Shown: positions 7,070-14,152, counted from the stretch's first letter. The stretch is 39,867 nucleotides of DNA from an uncultured Erysipelotrichaceae bacterium (GCA_902783435.1 CACZQV010000031.1:1-39867), one strand, 5' to 3'. The notes: generated from the letters alone by a model not told the origin. Numbers and translations are program-made.

Positions 7070-8413
7070 ATGAGTTATTCAAGATGGGCAACAGAAGTTG
7101 AAATGAAAGAAAATTTAGAGAAAGTAAACATTAAAGAAGGAGTAAAATGTTCAGGAATACCATTAGTATATGAAGATAATAATTTTTATGTAAATAGAAG
7201 TGATATTCATAATTTGATAATAGGTTCAACAGGTAGTGGAAAAACACAATCTACAATTTTACCATTATTAAAATTATCAATGATGGCAAATGAATCTATG
7301 ATTATAAATGATCCAGTAGGTGAATTATATAGAGTAAATGCTAAAAAATTACAAAATGAAGGATATAAAACTATAGTAATTGATTTAGAAGATTCTAGAA
7401 AAGGAAATAACTGGAATCCACTAACATTACCATATATGTTATATAAAGAAGGTAATAAAGATAAAGCATTAGATTTAATAGATGATTTAGGATACTATTT
7501 ATTTGAAGATTCAAATAGAAATAATTCAGATCCATTCTGGGTTAATTCAGTAATTAACTATTTTACAGGAATAACATTATATCTATTTGAAAATGCAAAG
7601 GAAGAAGAGATTAATCTAAAAAGTGTAGAAAGTTTAACTAATCAAATAAATGAAAATAAACTATCTCAAGAATTTTTAGAAAAAATAGATTCTACTTCAT
7701 TAATATATTCTAAATTAGTAGGAACACTTAAAGCACCTAGTGAAACTAAAGGAAGTATATTAGCAGTATTCCGTCAAAAAATAGAGAAATATGTAGCTAA
7801 AGAAAACCTAACAAATATGCTATCTACTACAGATTTTGATATTACAAATATAATAAAAGATAAAACAGCTATCTTCATAATAAGTGGAATGTCTACACAA
7901 GGTGAAAACTTAATACCATTATTTGTTAATCAAGTAATAGATATAGTATCGTTATATGGTAAAAAAGAAAGAAATTTAGTTATGTTACTAGATGAATTTG
8001 ATGATTTACTACCAATAAGAAATTTTGCTAAAAAACTAACTCTATGTAGATATTTAGGTATTAGAGTAACAGTATGTATAAGAAGTTATATACATCTCCA
8101 AAATATGTACTCTAAAGAAGAAGTAGAAATACTAAAAATGTGCTTTGGATGTATAATGTACTTACTTTCATCAGATATTTATACTGTCGAAGAAATATCA
8201 AAATATTGTGGAGAAGTAAAAGAAAATATTCCATTAATATCAAAAGAAGAATTACAAACTCTAAATACATTTGAAACTGTAGTTATAATGACTAGAATGA
8301 TGCCATTTAAAACAAAATTAATACCAGATTATAAAATTGACTGGGGTTATGAAAATGAAGAAATGAATATACCAGAAAGAAAAATAAACAATATAAGTAT
8401 ATTCAAATATTAA
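7070..8413 (+). CDS. Orphan VirD4/TraG-like conjugative coupling ATPase
   Basis: A 447-residue ATPase of the type IV coupling protein family, which pumps DNA or protein substrates to a secretion channel. The N-terminal SRWATEVEM resembles the start of TraG-type soluble domains. Walker A GSTGSGKT is at 52-59 and Walker B NLVMLLDEFDDL near residue 305. A C-terminal RecA-like portion ends the protein. There is no N-terminal membrane anchor and no large all-alpha insertion, so it is shorter than typical VirD4 (about 600). No relaxase, VirB4, other secretion gene or integrase is nearby; the neighbours are core chromosomal genes. AGGGAGG precedes the ATG. The family call is good; the role is unknown. 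Confidence 0.8.
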   Translation: MSYSRWATEVEMKENLEKVNIKEGVKCSGIPLVYEDNNFYVNRSDIHNLIIGSTGSGKTQSTILPLLKLSMMANESMIINDPVGELYRVNAKKLQNEGYKTIVIDLEDSRKGNNWNPLTLPYMLYKEGNKDKALDLIDDLGYYLFEDSNRNNSDPFWVNSVINYFTGITLYLFENAKEEEINLKSVESLTNQINENKLSQEFLEKIDSTSLIYSKLVGTLKAPSETKGSILAVFRQKIEKYVAKENLTNMLSTTDFDITNIIKDKTAIFIISGMSTQGENLIPLFVNQVIDIVSLYGKKERNLVMLLDEFDDLLPIRNFAKKLTLCRYLGIRVTVCIRSYIHLQNMYSKEEVEILKMCFGCIMYLLSSDIYTVEEISKYCGEVKENIPLISKEELQTLNTFETVVIMTRMMPFKTKLIPDYKIDWGYENEEMNIPERKINNISIFKY

Positions 8414-8437
8414 AATAGTGTCTAAGACACTATTTTT
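8413..8437 (+). terminator. Intrinsic terminator after the VirD4-like gene
   Basis: Ten-base-pair stem AAATAGTGTC with GACACTATTT, a 3-nt loop and a T run. It overlaps the stop codon. Confidence 0.85.
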
Positions 8438-8459
8438 TCTTAGTATTATTAAAAAAGTG

Positions 8460-8468
8460 TGTTATAAT
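8460..8468 (+). promoter_or_regulatory. Promoter of ychF
   Basis: Extended -10 TGTTATAAT (TATAAT at 8463-8468), 22 bases before the start codon. The -35 region (TTAGTA at 8440-8445) is weak. Confidence 0.65.
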
Positions 8469-8490
8469 ATACGAAGAAAAGAGGGATATT

Positions 8491-9591
8491 ATGAGTTTAA
8501 CAGCAGGAATAGTAGGACTTCCTAATGTAGGTAAAAGTACTTTATTTAACGCAATAACTAATCAAAAAATATTAGCAGAAAACTATCCATTCGCAACAAT
8601 AGAACCAAATGTTGGGGTAGTTACAGTACCAGATGAAAGAATGGATAAATTAAAAGAAATGTATGAACCAAATAAGTTCATCCCAACTGCATATGAATTT
8701 ACAGATATCGCAGGACTTGTAAAAGGTGCAAGTCAAGGTGAAGGCTTAGGTAATAAATTCCTATCACACATAAGAGAAACAGACGCAATAGTTGAAGTAG
8801 TAAGATGCTTTGATGATGGTAAAATAATCCACGTAGAAGGTAATATTGATCCAATAAGAGATATTGAAACAATAAACTTAGAACTAGCTATAGCTGACTT
8901 AGATGTAATTAATAGTAGATTAGAACGTGTTGCTAAAAAAGCAAGAACTACTAAAGATAAAGATGATATATTAGAAACAGAAGTATTAACAAAATGTAAA
9001 AAAGCATTAGAAGAAAATACTCCATTAAGACAATTAGATTTAACTGAAGAAGAACAAAAAGCTATAAAATCATATAGTTTTTTAACACTAAAACCAATTA
9101 TATACTTAGCAAACATCAAAGAAAGTGAATTAGGAAATCCTGATAATGAATATGTAAAAATGGTAAAAGACTATGCATCCAAAGAAAATGCTAGAGTAGT
9201 AAGTCTATGTGCTAAAGTAGAAGAAGAATTATCAGAGTTATCAGACGAAGATAAAAACGAAATGCTAGAAGCTCTAGGATTAGACGGAAGTGGTCTAGAC
9301 CAATTAATTAAAGCAACTTATGACATTTTAGGTTTAGCTACATATTTCACAGTAGGAAAAGATGAAGTAAGAGCTTGGACATTTAAAAAAGGTATGAATG
9401 CTAAAAAATGTGCAGGTATTATTCATACAGACTTTGAAAAAGGATTCATACGTGCAGAAGTAATGTCTTACGAAGACTTAATAGAATGTGGTTCAGAATT
9501 AAAAGTAAAAGAAGCAGGAAAAGCAAGATTAGAAGGAAAAGACTACTTAATGCAAGATGGAGACATATGTCACTTTAGATTCAATGTTTAA
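8491..9591 (+). CDS. ychF: Ribosome-binding ATPase YchF (Obg family)
   Basis: A universally conserved Obg-like P-loop NTPase that prefers ATP and binds the ribosome. 366 residues is the standard length. P-loop GLPNVGKST lies at 8-16, followed by the DIAGLVKGASQGEGLGNKF switch region around 72-90. The helical domain is in the middle, and the C-terminal TGS domain includes the family ending (RAEVMSYEDLIECGS, then DGDICHFRFNV). It is the usual neighbour upstream of rpsF in Bacilli; here a metallophosphoesterase and a zinc-ribbon gene are inserted between them. Confidence 0.95.
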   Translation: MSLTAGIVGLPNVGKSTLFNAITNQKILAENYPFATIEPNVGVVTVPDERMDKLKEMYEPNKFIPTAYEFTDIAGLVKGASQGEGLGNKFLSHIRETDAIVEVVRCFDDGKIIHVEGNIDPIRDIETINLELAIADLDVINSRLERVAKKARTTKDKDDILETEVLTKCKKALEENTPLRQLDLTEEEQKAIKSYSFLTLKPIIYLANIKESELGNPDNEYVKMVKDYASKENARVVSLCAKVEEELSELSDEDKNEMLEALGLDGSGLDQLIKATYDILGLATYFTVGKDEVRAWTFKKGMNAKKCAGIIHTDFEKGFIRAEVMSYEDLIECGSELKVKEAGKARLEGKDYLMQDGDICHFRFNV

Positions 9592-9612
9592 TAACTAATT
9601 GGGGGATTAGGT

Positions 9613-10473
9613 ATGATTAAAAGAATAACAGTAAACACAGATAAAATATTAACAGATAAATATCTTTTAGTCGTGTCTGATATTCATAAAACAAAAGACT
9701 TAGATAAAGACAATCTAAGTCTTTTTAACAAACAATTAAAAAGAACAAAACATCAAATAGATTATATCTTAATAGTAGGAGATATAATAAATGATACAGA
9801 AGATTTATTAGATATAGATTTTCAAAATAGATTTAGAAAAGAAATGATAGAGTTTTTAAAGGACTATAAAACTATAATATCTTTAGGTAATCATGATGAA
9901 TCAACTAAGATAGATAAGAATAAAGATAAATATAAACAAGGAGATTCAACTATATTAAAAGATATGTTAACTAGCTTAGATAATGTTTATCTTTTAGATA
10001 ATAATACAACATATGAAGATGATATATCTTTCGCATCATTCAATCCAAATTTAGATTATTATATAAAGTATTATGGAGAAAAAAGTGAATTTTTAAGACA
10101 ATTTAATGAATATAAAACATCTAAATTTGATAAAAATACATTTAATATATTATTATGCCATGATCCAGAATCTATAATAAAACTAAGTGAATTAGAAAAT
10201 ACATGTATAGAACCAAATACAGATATAGTAGTATCTGGTCATATGCATAATGGATTTTTACCACCAATGTTAAATTTTATTGTAAAAAATAGAGGAATTA
10301 TATCACCGACAAAATCATACTTTCCAAAATACGCTCATGGAGAAGTAGATATAGATACTACAAAATTTATAATTAATGGAGCAATCAATAGTAGAGTAGA
10401 AAATCCTATAATTAATTATCTATATGGACCAAATGCTACTATGATAGAATTAAAAAAAGTTATCAAACGATAA
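9613..10473 (+). CDS. Calcineurin-like metallophosphoesterase
   Basis: A 286-residue phosphoesterase with the complete two-metal motif set in order: SDIH near 23, GDIIND near 57, GNHDE near 95, CHDPE near 175 and GHMH near 206. The overall pattern resembles the YkuE/YaeI-like group, although there is no Tat signal or membrane anchor, so it should be cytoplasmic. It starts 21 bases after ychF behind a GGGGGATTAGGT ribosome-binding region and probably shares its transcript. The substrate is unknown. It converges on the zinc-ribbon gene, and the two share a terminator. Confidence 0.85.
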   Translation: MIKRITVNTDKILTDKYLLVVSDIHKTKDLDKDNLSLFNKQLKRTKHQIDYILIVGDIINDTEDLLDIDFQNRFRKEMIEFLKDYKTIISLGNHDESTKIDKNKDKYKQGDSTILKDMLTSLDNVYLLDNNTTYEDDISFASFNPNLDYYIKYYGEKSEFLRQFNEYKTSKFDKNTFNILLCHDPESIIKLSELENTCIEPNTDIVVSGHMHNGFLPPMLNFIVKNRGIISPTKSYFPKYAHGEVDIDTTKFIINGAINSRVENPIINYLYGPNATMIELKKVIKR

Positions 10474-10484
10474 CTTATTTTTTT
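10457..10484. terminator. Bidirectional terminator between convergent genes
   Basis: Eight-base-pair stem AAGTTATC with GATAACTT, loop AAAC, with A-rich and T-rich flanks. It overlaps the ends of the phosphoesterase and the zinc-ribbon gene. Confidence 0.75.
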
Positions 10485-11182
10485 GTTATTTTATAACCAT
10501 CTTTCTTTAGTGAATCAATAATATCTTTTTCTAAAGTTTCTAAATCTTTGTAACCAAGTGCATATTCAGAATGCTCCATATTAAAATAATATTCAGGTCC
10601 CTTAACATAGCTTTCTGCAAAAGCTAAATCAGTACCAACATCACTTTTTTCTACATTATTATAAATAATAGGTACAAGAATAGTAACGGAATCAGCATTA
10701 AATAACTTTTTATAAGTAGCTTTATATACTGCAACAATAGCGTTTTTCTTATCTTTTTTATTATAAGCTACATATAGTTTTTCTCTTTTTACTTGCATGT
10801 CTAAACTATATTCATCTAAATCTACATCGGCACTTTCTATATTCCAAGGAGCTTTACTATCAATAGCAGATAATGAATAAGAACTTAATTCTTCAACATT
10901 GGTATATAATTTAGAACCTTTAGCAGTTTCACTAAAATGAATATTTGTAAAAACCATAAATGCTACAACTCCAATAAAAACAAAAACAACTATAAAAGAA
11001 ATTAATAAAAATACATTAAAAGTTTTCTCAGTGAGACTATAATTATAATCGCCACCAAAAGTATTATTTTCTCTTTCAATTTCAAAACTTCTTTTACAAT
11101 ATTCGCACTTACAAGATTTTGCATTTTCATCAAATTCCAAACTAGCCCCACAATTAGGACATTTTTTTTCAACTATTCTCAT
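10475..11182 (-). CDS. Zinc-ribbon membrane protein
   Basis: A 235-residue protein on the minus strand. The N-terminal zinc ribbon has two CxxC pairs (CPNC and CEYC, within the first 35 residues), followed by a polar linker and one membrane helix (about residues 55-80). An extracytoplasmic domain of about 150 residues has no recognised family. The topology suggests cytoplasmic zinc-bound and external parts of a sensor or assembly factor, but that is inference. I chose ATG at 11182, directly after GGTGATAAA; an in-frame TTG at 11197 lies upstream of this ribosome-binding site. It sits between ychF and rpsF, divergent from rpsF. Confidence 0.75.
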   Translation of the reverse strand: MRIVEKKCPNCGASLEFDENAKSCKCEYCKRSFEIERENNTFGGDYNYSLTEKTFNVFLLISFIVVFVFIGVVAFMVFTNIHFSETAKGSKLYTNVEELSSYSLSAIDSKAPWNIESADVDLDEYSLDMQVKREKLYVAYNKKDKKNAIVAVYKATYKKLFNADSVTILVPIIYNNVEKSDVGTDLAFAESYVKGPEYYFNMEHSEYALGYKDLETLEKDIIDSLKKDGYKITKK

Positions 11183-11197
11183 TTTATCACCAAGCAA

Positions 11198-11203
11198 ATT
11201 ATA
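11198..11203 (-). promoter_or_regulatory. Possible promoter of the zinc-ribbon gene
   Basis: TATAAT on the minus strand at 11203-11198, 16 bases before the start codon. The -35 region (TAGATT) is weak. It is divergent from the rpsF promoter, about 25 bp away. Confidence 0.4.
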
Positions 11204-11224
11204 TAATAAAATTTACAAATAATC

Positions 11225-11253
11225 TAGACAAAAATTAATATATTTGTTATAAT
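11225..11253 (+). promoter_or_regulatory. Promoter of rpsF-ssb-rpsR
   Basis: TAGACA at 11225-11230, 17-bp spacer, and extended -10 TGTTATAAT with TATAAT at 11248-11253. A strong promoter; the expected start near 11260 coincides with the first leader hairpin. Confidence 0.8.
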
Positions 11254-11259
11254 ACCTTC

Positions 11260-11321
11260 GAGTATTTCGATACTCCTTACTATCTTTTGATAGTCAGATG
11301 TCCAAAAGGAGGTGCAAAAAG
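11260..11321 (+). promoter_or_regulatory. rpsF leader with competing hairpins
   Basis: Two hairpins stand back to back: GAGTAT/ATACTC with a TTCG loop (11260-11275) and ACTATC/GATAGT with a TTTT loop (11279-11294). In an alternative fold, CTCCTT at 11273-11278 pairs perfectly with AAGGAG of the rpsF ribosome-binding site (11306-11311). This would lock the second hairpin on top and hide the Shine-Dalgarno. rpsF leaders in many bacteria are bound by the S6:S18 complex; I do not see the classic CCG bulge clearly, so the ligand is inferred from position. Confidence 0.5.
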
Positions 11322-11621
11322 ATGAACAAATACGAAATCATGTTTATCGTAAGACCAGATATGGAAGAAGCTCAAATTAAAAAAGTAGCTGAAGACATGA
11401 AAAAGGTTTTAACTGATAAGAAAGCAAAGGTTATTGAAGAAAAAGCTATGGGTCAAAGAGAATTAGCTTATGAAATCAGAAAATTCAATACTGGATATTA
11501 TTATTTATTCGTAGTAGAAGCTAACGCAGAAGCTGAACAAGAATTCAGTCGTGTAGCTAGAATTAATGAAAGCTTACTTCGTCATTTAATCGTAAAAGTT
11601 GATGAAGAAGAAGAGGTGTAA
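11322..11621 (+). CDS. rpsF: 30S ribosomal protein S6
   Basis: S6 binds S18 and the central domain of 16S rRNA. It has 99 residues from the ATG at 11322, with the family opening NKYEIMFIVRPDMEE and the middle segment RELAYEIRKFNTGYYYLFVVEA. The ATG at 11322 is chosen because a perfect AAAAGGAGGTG site lies just before it; an in-frame ATG at 11298 would place the Shine-Dalgarno inside the gene. It is the first gene of the conserved rpsF-ssb-rpsR operon, with a leader that may be autoregulatory. Confidence 0.96.
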   Translation: MNKYEIMFIVRPDMEEAQIKKVAEDMKKVLTDKKAKVIEEKAMGQRELAYEIRKFNTGYYYLFVVEANAEAEQEFSRVARINESLLRHLIVKVDEEEEV

Positions 11622-11624
11622 TAT

Positions 11625-12104
11625 ATGAATAAAGTAGTTTTAATAGGAAGATTAACAAGAGATCCTGAATTAAGATATACTGGTAGTAATACTCCAGTCG
11701 CAACATTCTCATTGGCAGTAAATAGAAATTTTGCTAACCAAAACGGAGAAAGAGAAGCTGACTTTATTAATATCGTAGTTTGGAGAAAACAAGCTGAAAA
11801 TGTTAAAAACTATCTAACTCAAGGTAGTCAAGTAGCAGTTGAAGGTAGAATTCAAACTAGAACTTATGATGATCAAAATGGTCAAAAAAGATATATTACT
11901 GAAGTAGTAGCTGACAACGTTGAATTTTTAGGATCAAAAAATTCCTCAAATACTAATATGAATAGTACTGCAAGTAAAAATGCAGAACCAACACCTTATG
12001 ATTTTGGAGATGCTCCAGAACCTAAAGGAACAGACGTAGATAGTAATCCATTTGCTGATTTCGGTGCAAGCATTGAAATTAGTGACGATGAATTACCATT
12101 CTAA
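11625..12104 (+). CDS. ssb: Single-stranded DNA-binding protein SSB
   Basis: A 159-residue SSB. The OB fold covers about residues 1-105 (MNKVVLIGRLTRDPELRYT, then FINIVVWRKQAENVKNYL and VEGRIQTRTYDD). A flexible linker follows, then the acidic tip DDELPF that recruits repair and replication partners. It lies 3 bases after rpsF; the GAGGTG ribosome-binding site is inside the end of rpsF. In this operon SSB is co-produced with S6 and S18, as in other Firmicutes. Confidence 0.96.
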   Translation: MNKVVLIGRLTRDPELRYTGSNTPVATFSLAVNRNFANQNGEREADFINIVVWRKQAENVKNYLTQGSQVAVEGRIQTRTYDDQNGQKRYITEVVADNVEFLGSKNSSNTNMNSTASKNAEPTPYDFGDAPEPKGTDVDSNPFADFGASIEISDDELPF

Positions 12105-12123
12105 AATATAAAGGAGGATAAGT

Positions 12124-12339
12124 ATGGCAGAATTCAATCGTAGAAAGAAAAAAGTATGTGCAATGTGTACTGGAAAAACTGTAGATTACAAAGATCCAGA
12201 AACATTAAAAAGATATACAAATGAAAAAGGTAAAATAGTTCCAAGAAGAGTTACAGGAAACTGTGCTAAACATCAAAGATATATTTCAGTTCAAGTTAAA
12301 AGAGCTAGAGCTATCGCTTTAATGCCTTATTCAAGATAA
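12124..12339 (+). CDS. rpsR: 30S ribosomal protein S18
   Basis: A 71-residue S18 with the basic N-terminal [13 protein letters not shown], the central [25 protein letters not shown] block and the C-terminal basic helix region [18 protein letters not shown], together with the later cysteine in GNCAKH, suggests the metal-binding (C+) form. It is preceded by AAAGGAGG and followed by a strong terminator. Confidence 0.96.
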   Translation: MAEFNRRKKKVCAMCTGKTVDYKDPETLKRYTNEKGKIVPRRVTGNCAKHQRYISVQVKRARAIALMPYSR

Positions 12340-12344
12340 TAATT

Positions 12345-12372
12345 AAGAATGATTTACATCATTCTTTTTTTT
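12345..12372 (+). terminator. Intrinsic terminator of the rpsF operon
   Basis: Eight-base-pair stem AAGAATGA with TCATTCTT, 6-nt loop, then eight Ts. Confidence 0.85.
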
Positions 12373-12425
12373 GACGTAAACAAGAAAAAAAGTTAACTCA
12401 AAACAAACACAAAATAAAAAAGCTA

Positions 12426-12434
12426 TGCTACAAT
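12426..12434 (+). promoter_or_regulatory. Promoter of the 6S-like RNA
   Basis: Extended -10 TGCTACAAT with TACAAT at 12429-12434. The predicted start, about 12441, is exactly the first base of the terminal stem of the RNA. No good -35 box; an overlapping TATAAT lies at 12434-12439. Confidence 0.55.
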
Positions 12435-12440
12435 ATAATT

Positions 12441-12610
12441 GTCTAAGAGATAAATAGAGTTTTTTGTAAAACCGTCAAAGTAAGAATACGGGAATTTGAA
12501 TCATTAACTGGTGTTGAAAGCCTTCCATAGAGTAGGAATCCTAAAAGTTAAGTTAGAATACCCACCTGTAAATAACAGGTTTTATACCTCGTTTCTTTAG
12601 ACATTTTTTT
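12441..12610 (+). ncRNA. ssrS: Candidate 6S RNA (SsrS)
   Basis: A gene-free transcript of about 170 nt with the layout of 6S RNA, which traps sigma-A RNA polymerase. The closing stem pairs GTCTAAGAGA (12441-12450) with the region ending TTTAGAC (12592-12602), followed by a T run that ends the transcript. A second stem pairs TGTAAAACC (12465-12473) with GGTTTTATA (12578-12586). An apical arm pairs TTAACT (12504-12509) with AGTTAA (12546-12551). Between these lies an open central bubble of about 30 nt and 26 nt. On the 3' strand ACCTGT/ACAGGT (12564-12579) can form a hairpin that competes with the second stem, like the rearrangement used for polymerase release. No open reading frame of note covers it. 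The identity rests on structure, not on alignment. Confidence 0.62.
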
Positions 12611-12623
12611 AGTGTATAAAAAT

Positions 12624-12648
12624 AAATGCAGATATCTGCATTTTTTTT
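12624..12648 (+). terminator. Second terminator after the 6S-like RNA
   Basis: Perfect inverted repeat centred at 12633/12634 (AAATGCAGAT with ATCTGCATTT) followed by a T run. It isolates the downstream operon from the small RNA. Confidence 0.75.
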
Positions 12649-12658
12649 GCCTATTTCT

Positions 12659-12687
12659 TTTACAAAAATTCATATTTATTATATAAT
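12659..12687 (+). promoter_or_regulatory. Promoter of the gdpP-like/rplI/dnaB operon
   Basis: TTTACA at 12659-12664 and TATAAT at 12682-12687 with a 17-bp spacer. The -10 box lies at the centre of a perfect palindrome (12669-12696), so a dimeric repressor could block it. Confidence 0.7.
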
Positions 12688-12696
12688 AAATATGAA
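12669..12696. repeat. Perfect 28-bp palindrome over the operon promoter
   Basis: Fourteen bases mirror exactly with no spacer: the half TTCATATTTATTAT (12669-12682) is followed by its exact reverse complement to 12696. It covers the -10 box and the expected start of transcription, and ends before the AAGGAGG ribosome-binding site at 12702-12708. It would not form a hairpin in the message if transcription starts near 12694, so an operator role fits better than an RNA structure. Confidence 0.7.
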
Positions 12697-12713
12697 GCTT
12701 TTAAGGAGGACTT

Positions 12714-13700
12714 ATGAGTATAGTAAAAGAACGCGGAAAACTTAATAAAGCTATAAGAAAAGCAAAAAATATATTCTTAATGGCCCATAAAGACTTAGAT
12801 TTAGATGCACTTGGTAGTTCTATCGGAATGTATACAGTGTTAAAAAGAAAAAGAAAAAAAATATACATAATAATCGATGATAAAAAACATGAACCAGGAG
12901 TAGAAAAAGTTTTAAGAGAATTAGAGGGTTGTATAGAAGTAATAAAAAGCGAAAATCTAGATGAATATTTACATCCTAGAGCAAAGAAAAACTTACTTAT
13001 CATTTTAGATACTAATAAAAAGGATTTAGTACAAAGTGAATTAGCATTAAAGAAAATAGAAAATAAACTTGTAATAGATCATCATGATACAGGAAAAACA
13101 ACAATAAAAGATGCAATTATGATTATTGATAGAAAAGTATCATCAACATGTGAAATGATTACTAGTTTAATAGAGTACTATGATGTACAAATAGATTCAT
13201 ATTATGCAACTATTCTATTATCAGGAATAGTATTAGATACAAATAACTATACACTAAACACTACAGCAGAAACTTACTATACATCATATTATCTAGCTTC
13301 TCTAGGAGCTAGTGCTAAAAAAGTTCAATACTTATTAAAACAAGATATCGAAGAATATACTGAAAGACAAAAATTAATGTCTGGTATCGAAACTATAGAT
13401 GGAAAAATAGCTTTTACAAAAGCATCTCCATATACAAAATATAGAAGAGAAGATTTAGCAAAAGTAGCTGATACATTACTATTCTTTAATAATATAGAAG
13501 CATCATTTGTAATTGGACATTTAAATAAAGATACAATAGGACTAAGTGCAAGAAGTTTAGGAAACTACGATATAGAAAAAATCTTAGTAAAAGTTGGAGG
13601 TGGAGGAGACTCTACTCAAGGAGCTGCTAAGTTTGAAGGTAAAACTTTAAGTGAAGTAGAAAAATTATTAAAAGAAATTATAAAAGAAGAAGGCGAATAA
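12714..13700 (+). CDS. Stand-alone DHH/DHHA1 phosphodiesterase, GdpP-like
   Basis: A 328-residue DHH-family phosphoesterase. AHKDLDLDALGS at 24-35, LDTN at 98-101, IDHHD at 121-125 and GIVLDTNNYT at 171-180 are the metal-binding motifs. DHHA1 covers about 230-325. It aligns by eye with the C-terminal half of GdpP (c-di-AMP phosphodiesterase), including SARSLG and the glycine run. It sits in the gdpP place next to rplI-dnaB, but lacks the membrane helices, PAS and degenerate GGDEF parts, so it should be soluble. Also odd: the glycine motif reads GGGGD (295-299) where GdpP has GGGGH. The substrate could be c-di-AMP, pApA or nanoRNA. AAGGAGG precedes the ATG. Confidence 0.8.
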   Translation: MSIVKERGKLNKAIRKAKNIFLMAHKDLDLDALGSSIGMYTVLKRKRKKIYIIIDDKKHEPGVEKVLRELEGCIEVIKSENLDEYLHPRAKKNLLIILDTNKKDLVQSELALKKIENKLVIDHHDTGKTTIKDAIMIIDRKVSSTCEMITSLIEYYDVQIDSYYATILLSGIVLDTNNYTLNTTAETYYTSYYLASLGASAKKVQYLLKQDIEEYTERQKLMSGIETIDGKIAFTKASPYTKYRREDLAKVADTLLFFNNIEASFVIGHLNKDTIGLSARSLGNYDIEKILVKVGGGGDSTQGAAKFEGKTLSEVEKLLKEIIKEEGE

Positions 13701-13701
13701 T

Positions 13702-14142
13702 ATGGAAGTAATTTTTATCAAAGATTTAAAAAATCAAGGTAAAAAGGGGCAAATAAAAAAAGTAAAAGATGGATACGCTGAAAACTTTTTAATTAAGAAT
13801 GGTTATGCAGTAATAAAAAATAAAGAAAACTTAGCTAAACTTAACCATGAAAATGCTAAAAAAGAAAAAGAACAAGAAGAAAACAAAAAAGAAGCACTAG
13901 CACTAAAAGAAAAACTTTCTAAAGAAACAATAACATTTACTGTAAAAACAGGTGCAGGAGATAAAGTATTTGGAAGTATTAGTGTTAAACAAATAAAAGA
14001 TGAATTAACTAAGAAGGGGTATAAAATAGAAAAAAGTATGATTAACTTAGATAGTGCAATTTCATCATTAGGATTTCATAATGTAGAAATAAATCTATTC
14101 CAAGATGTAACAGCTACTATTAAAGTTCATGTAATAAAGTAG
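13702..14142 (+). CDS. rplI: 50S ribosomal protein L9
   Basis: A 146-residue L9. The N-terminal domain opens with MEVIFIKDLKNQGKKGQIKKV and GYAENFLIKNGYA (about 1-40), and a charged connecting helix spans about 41-76. The C-terminal rRNA-binding domain holds FGSISVKQIKDELTKKGYKIEKSMI. It begins one base after the DHH gene and is followed by dnaB, the conserved gdpP-rplI-dnaB order of Firmicutes. Confidence 0.95.
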   Translation: MEVIFIKDLKNQGKKGQIKKVKDGYAENFLIKNGYAVIKNKENLAKLNHENAKKEKEQEENKKEALALKEKLSKETITFTVKTGAGDKVFGSISVKQIKDELTKKGYKIEKSMINLDSAISSLGFHNVEINLFQDVTATIKVHVIK

Positions 14143-14152
14143 AGGTGATAAA

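Noticed and set aside
7070..8413. VirD4-like gene as evidence of an integrated conjugative element
   Set aside because: No integrase, relaxase, direct repeats, tRNA target or composition change at the borders; flanking genes are core.
12371..12376. TTGACG as -35 box for the 6S-like RNA
   Set aside because: It is over 50 bases from the -10 element and belongs to the tail of the rpsR terminator.
12441..12610. tmRNA, RNase P RNA or SRP RNA as alternatives for the gap RNA
   Set aside because: Too short for tmRNA or RNase P. No tRNA-like ends and no SRP GGAA-loop helix arrangement was found.
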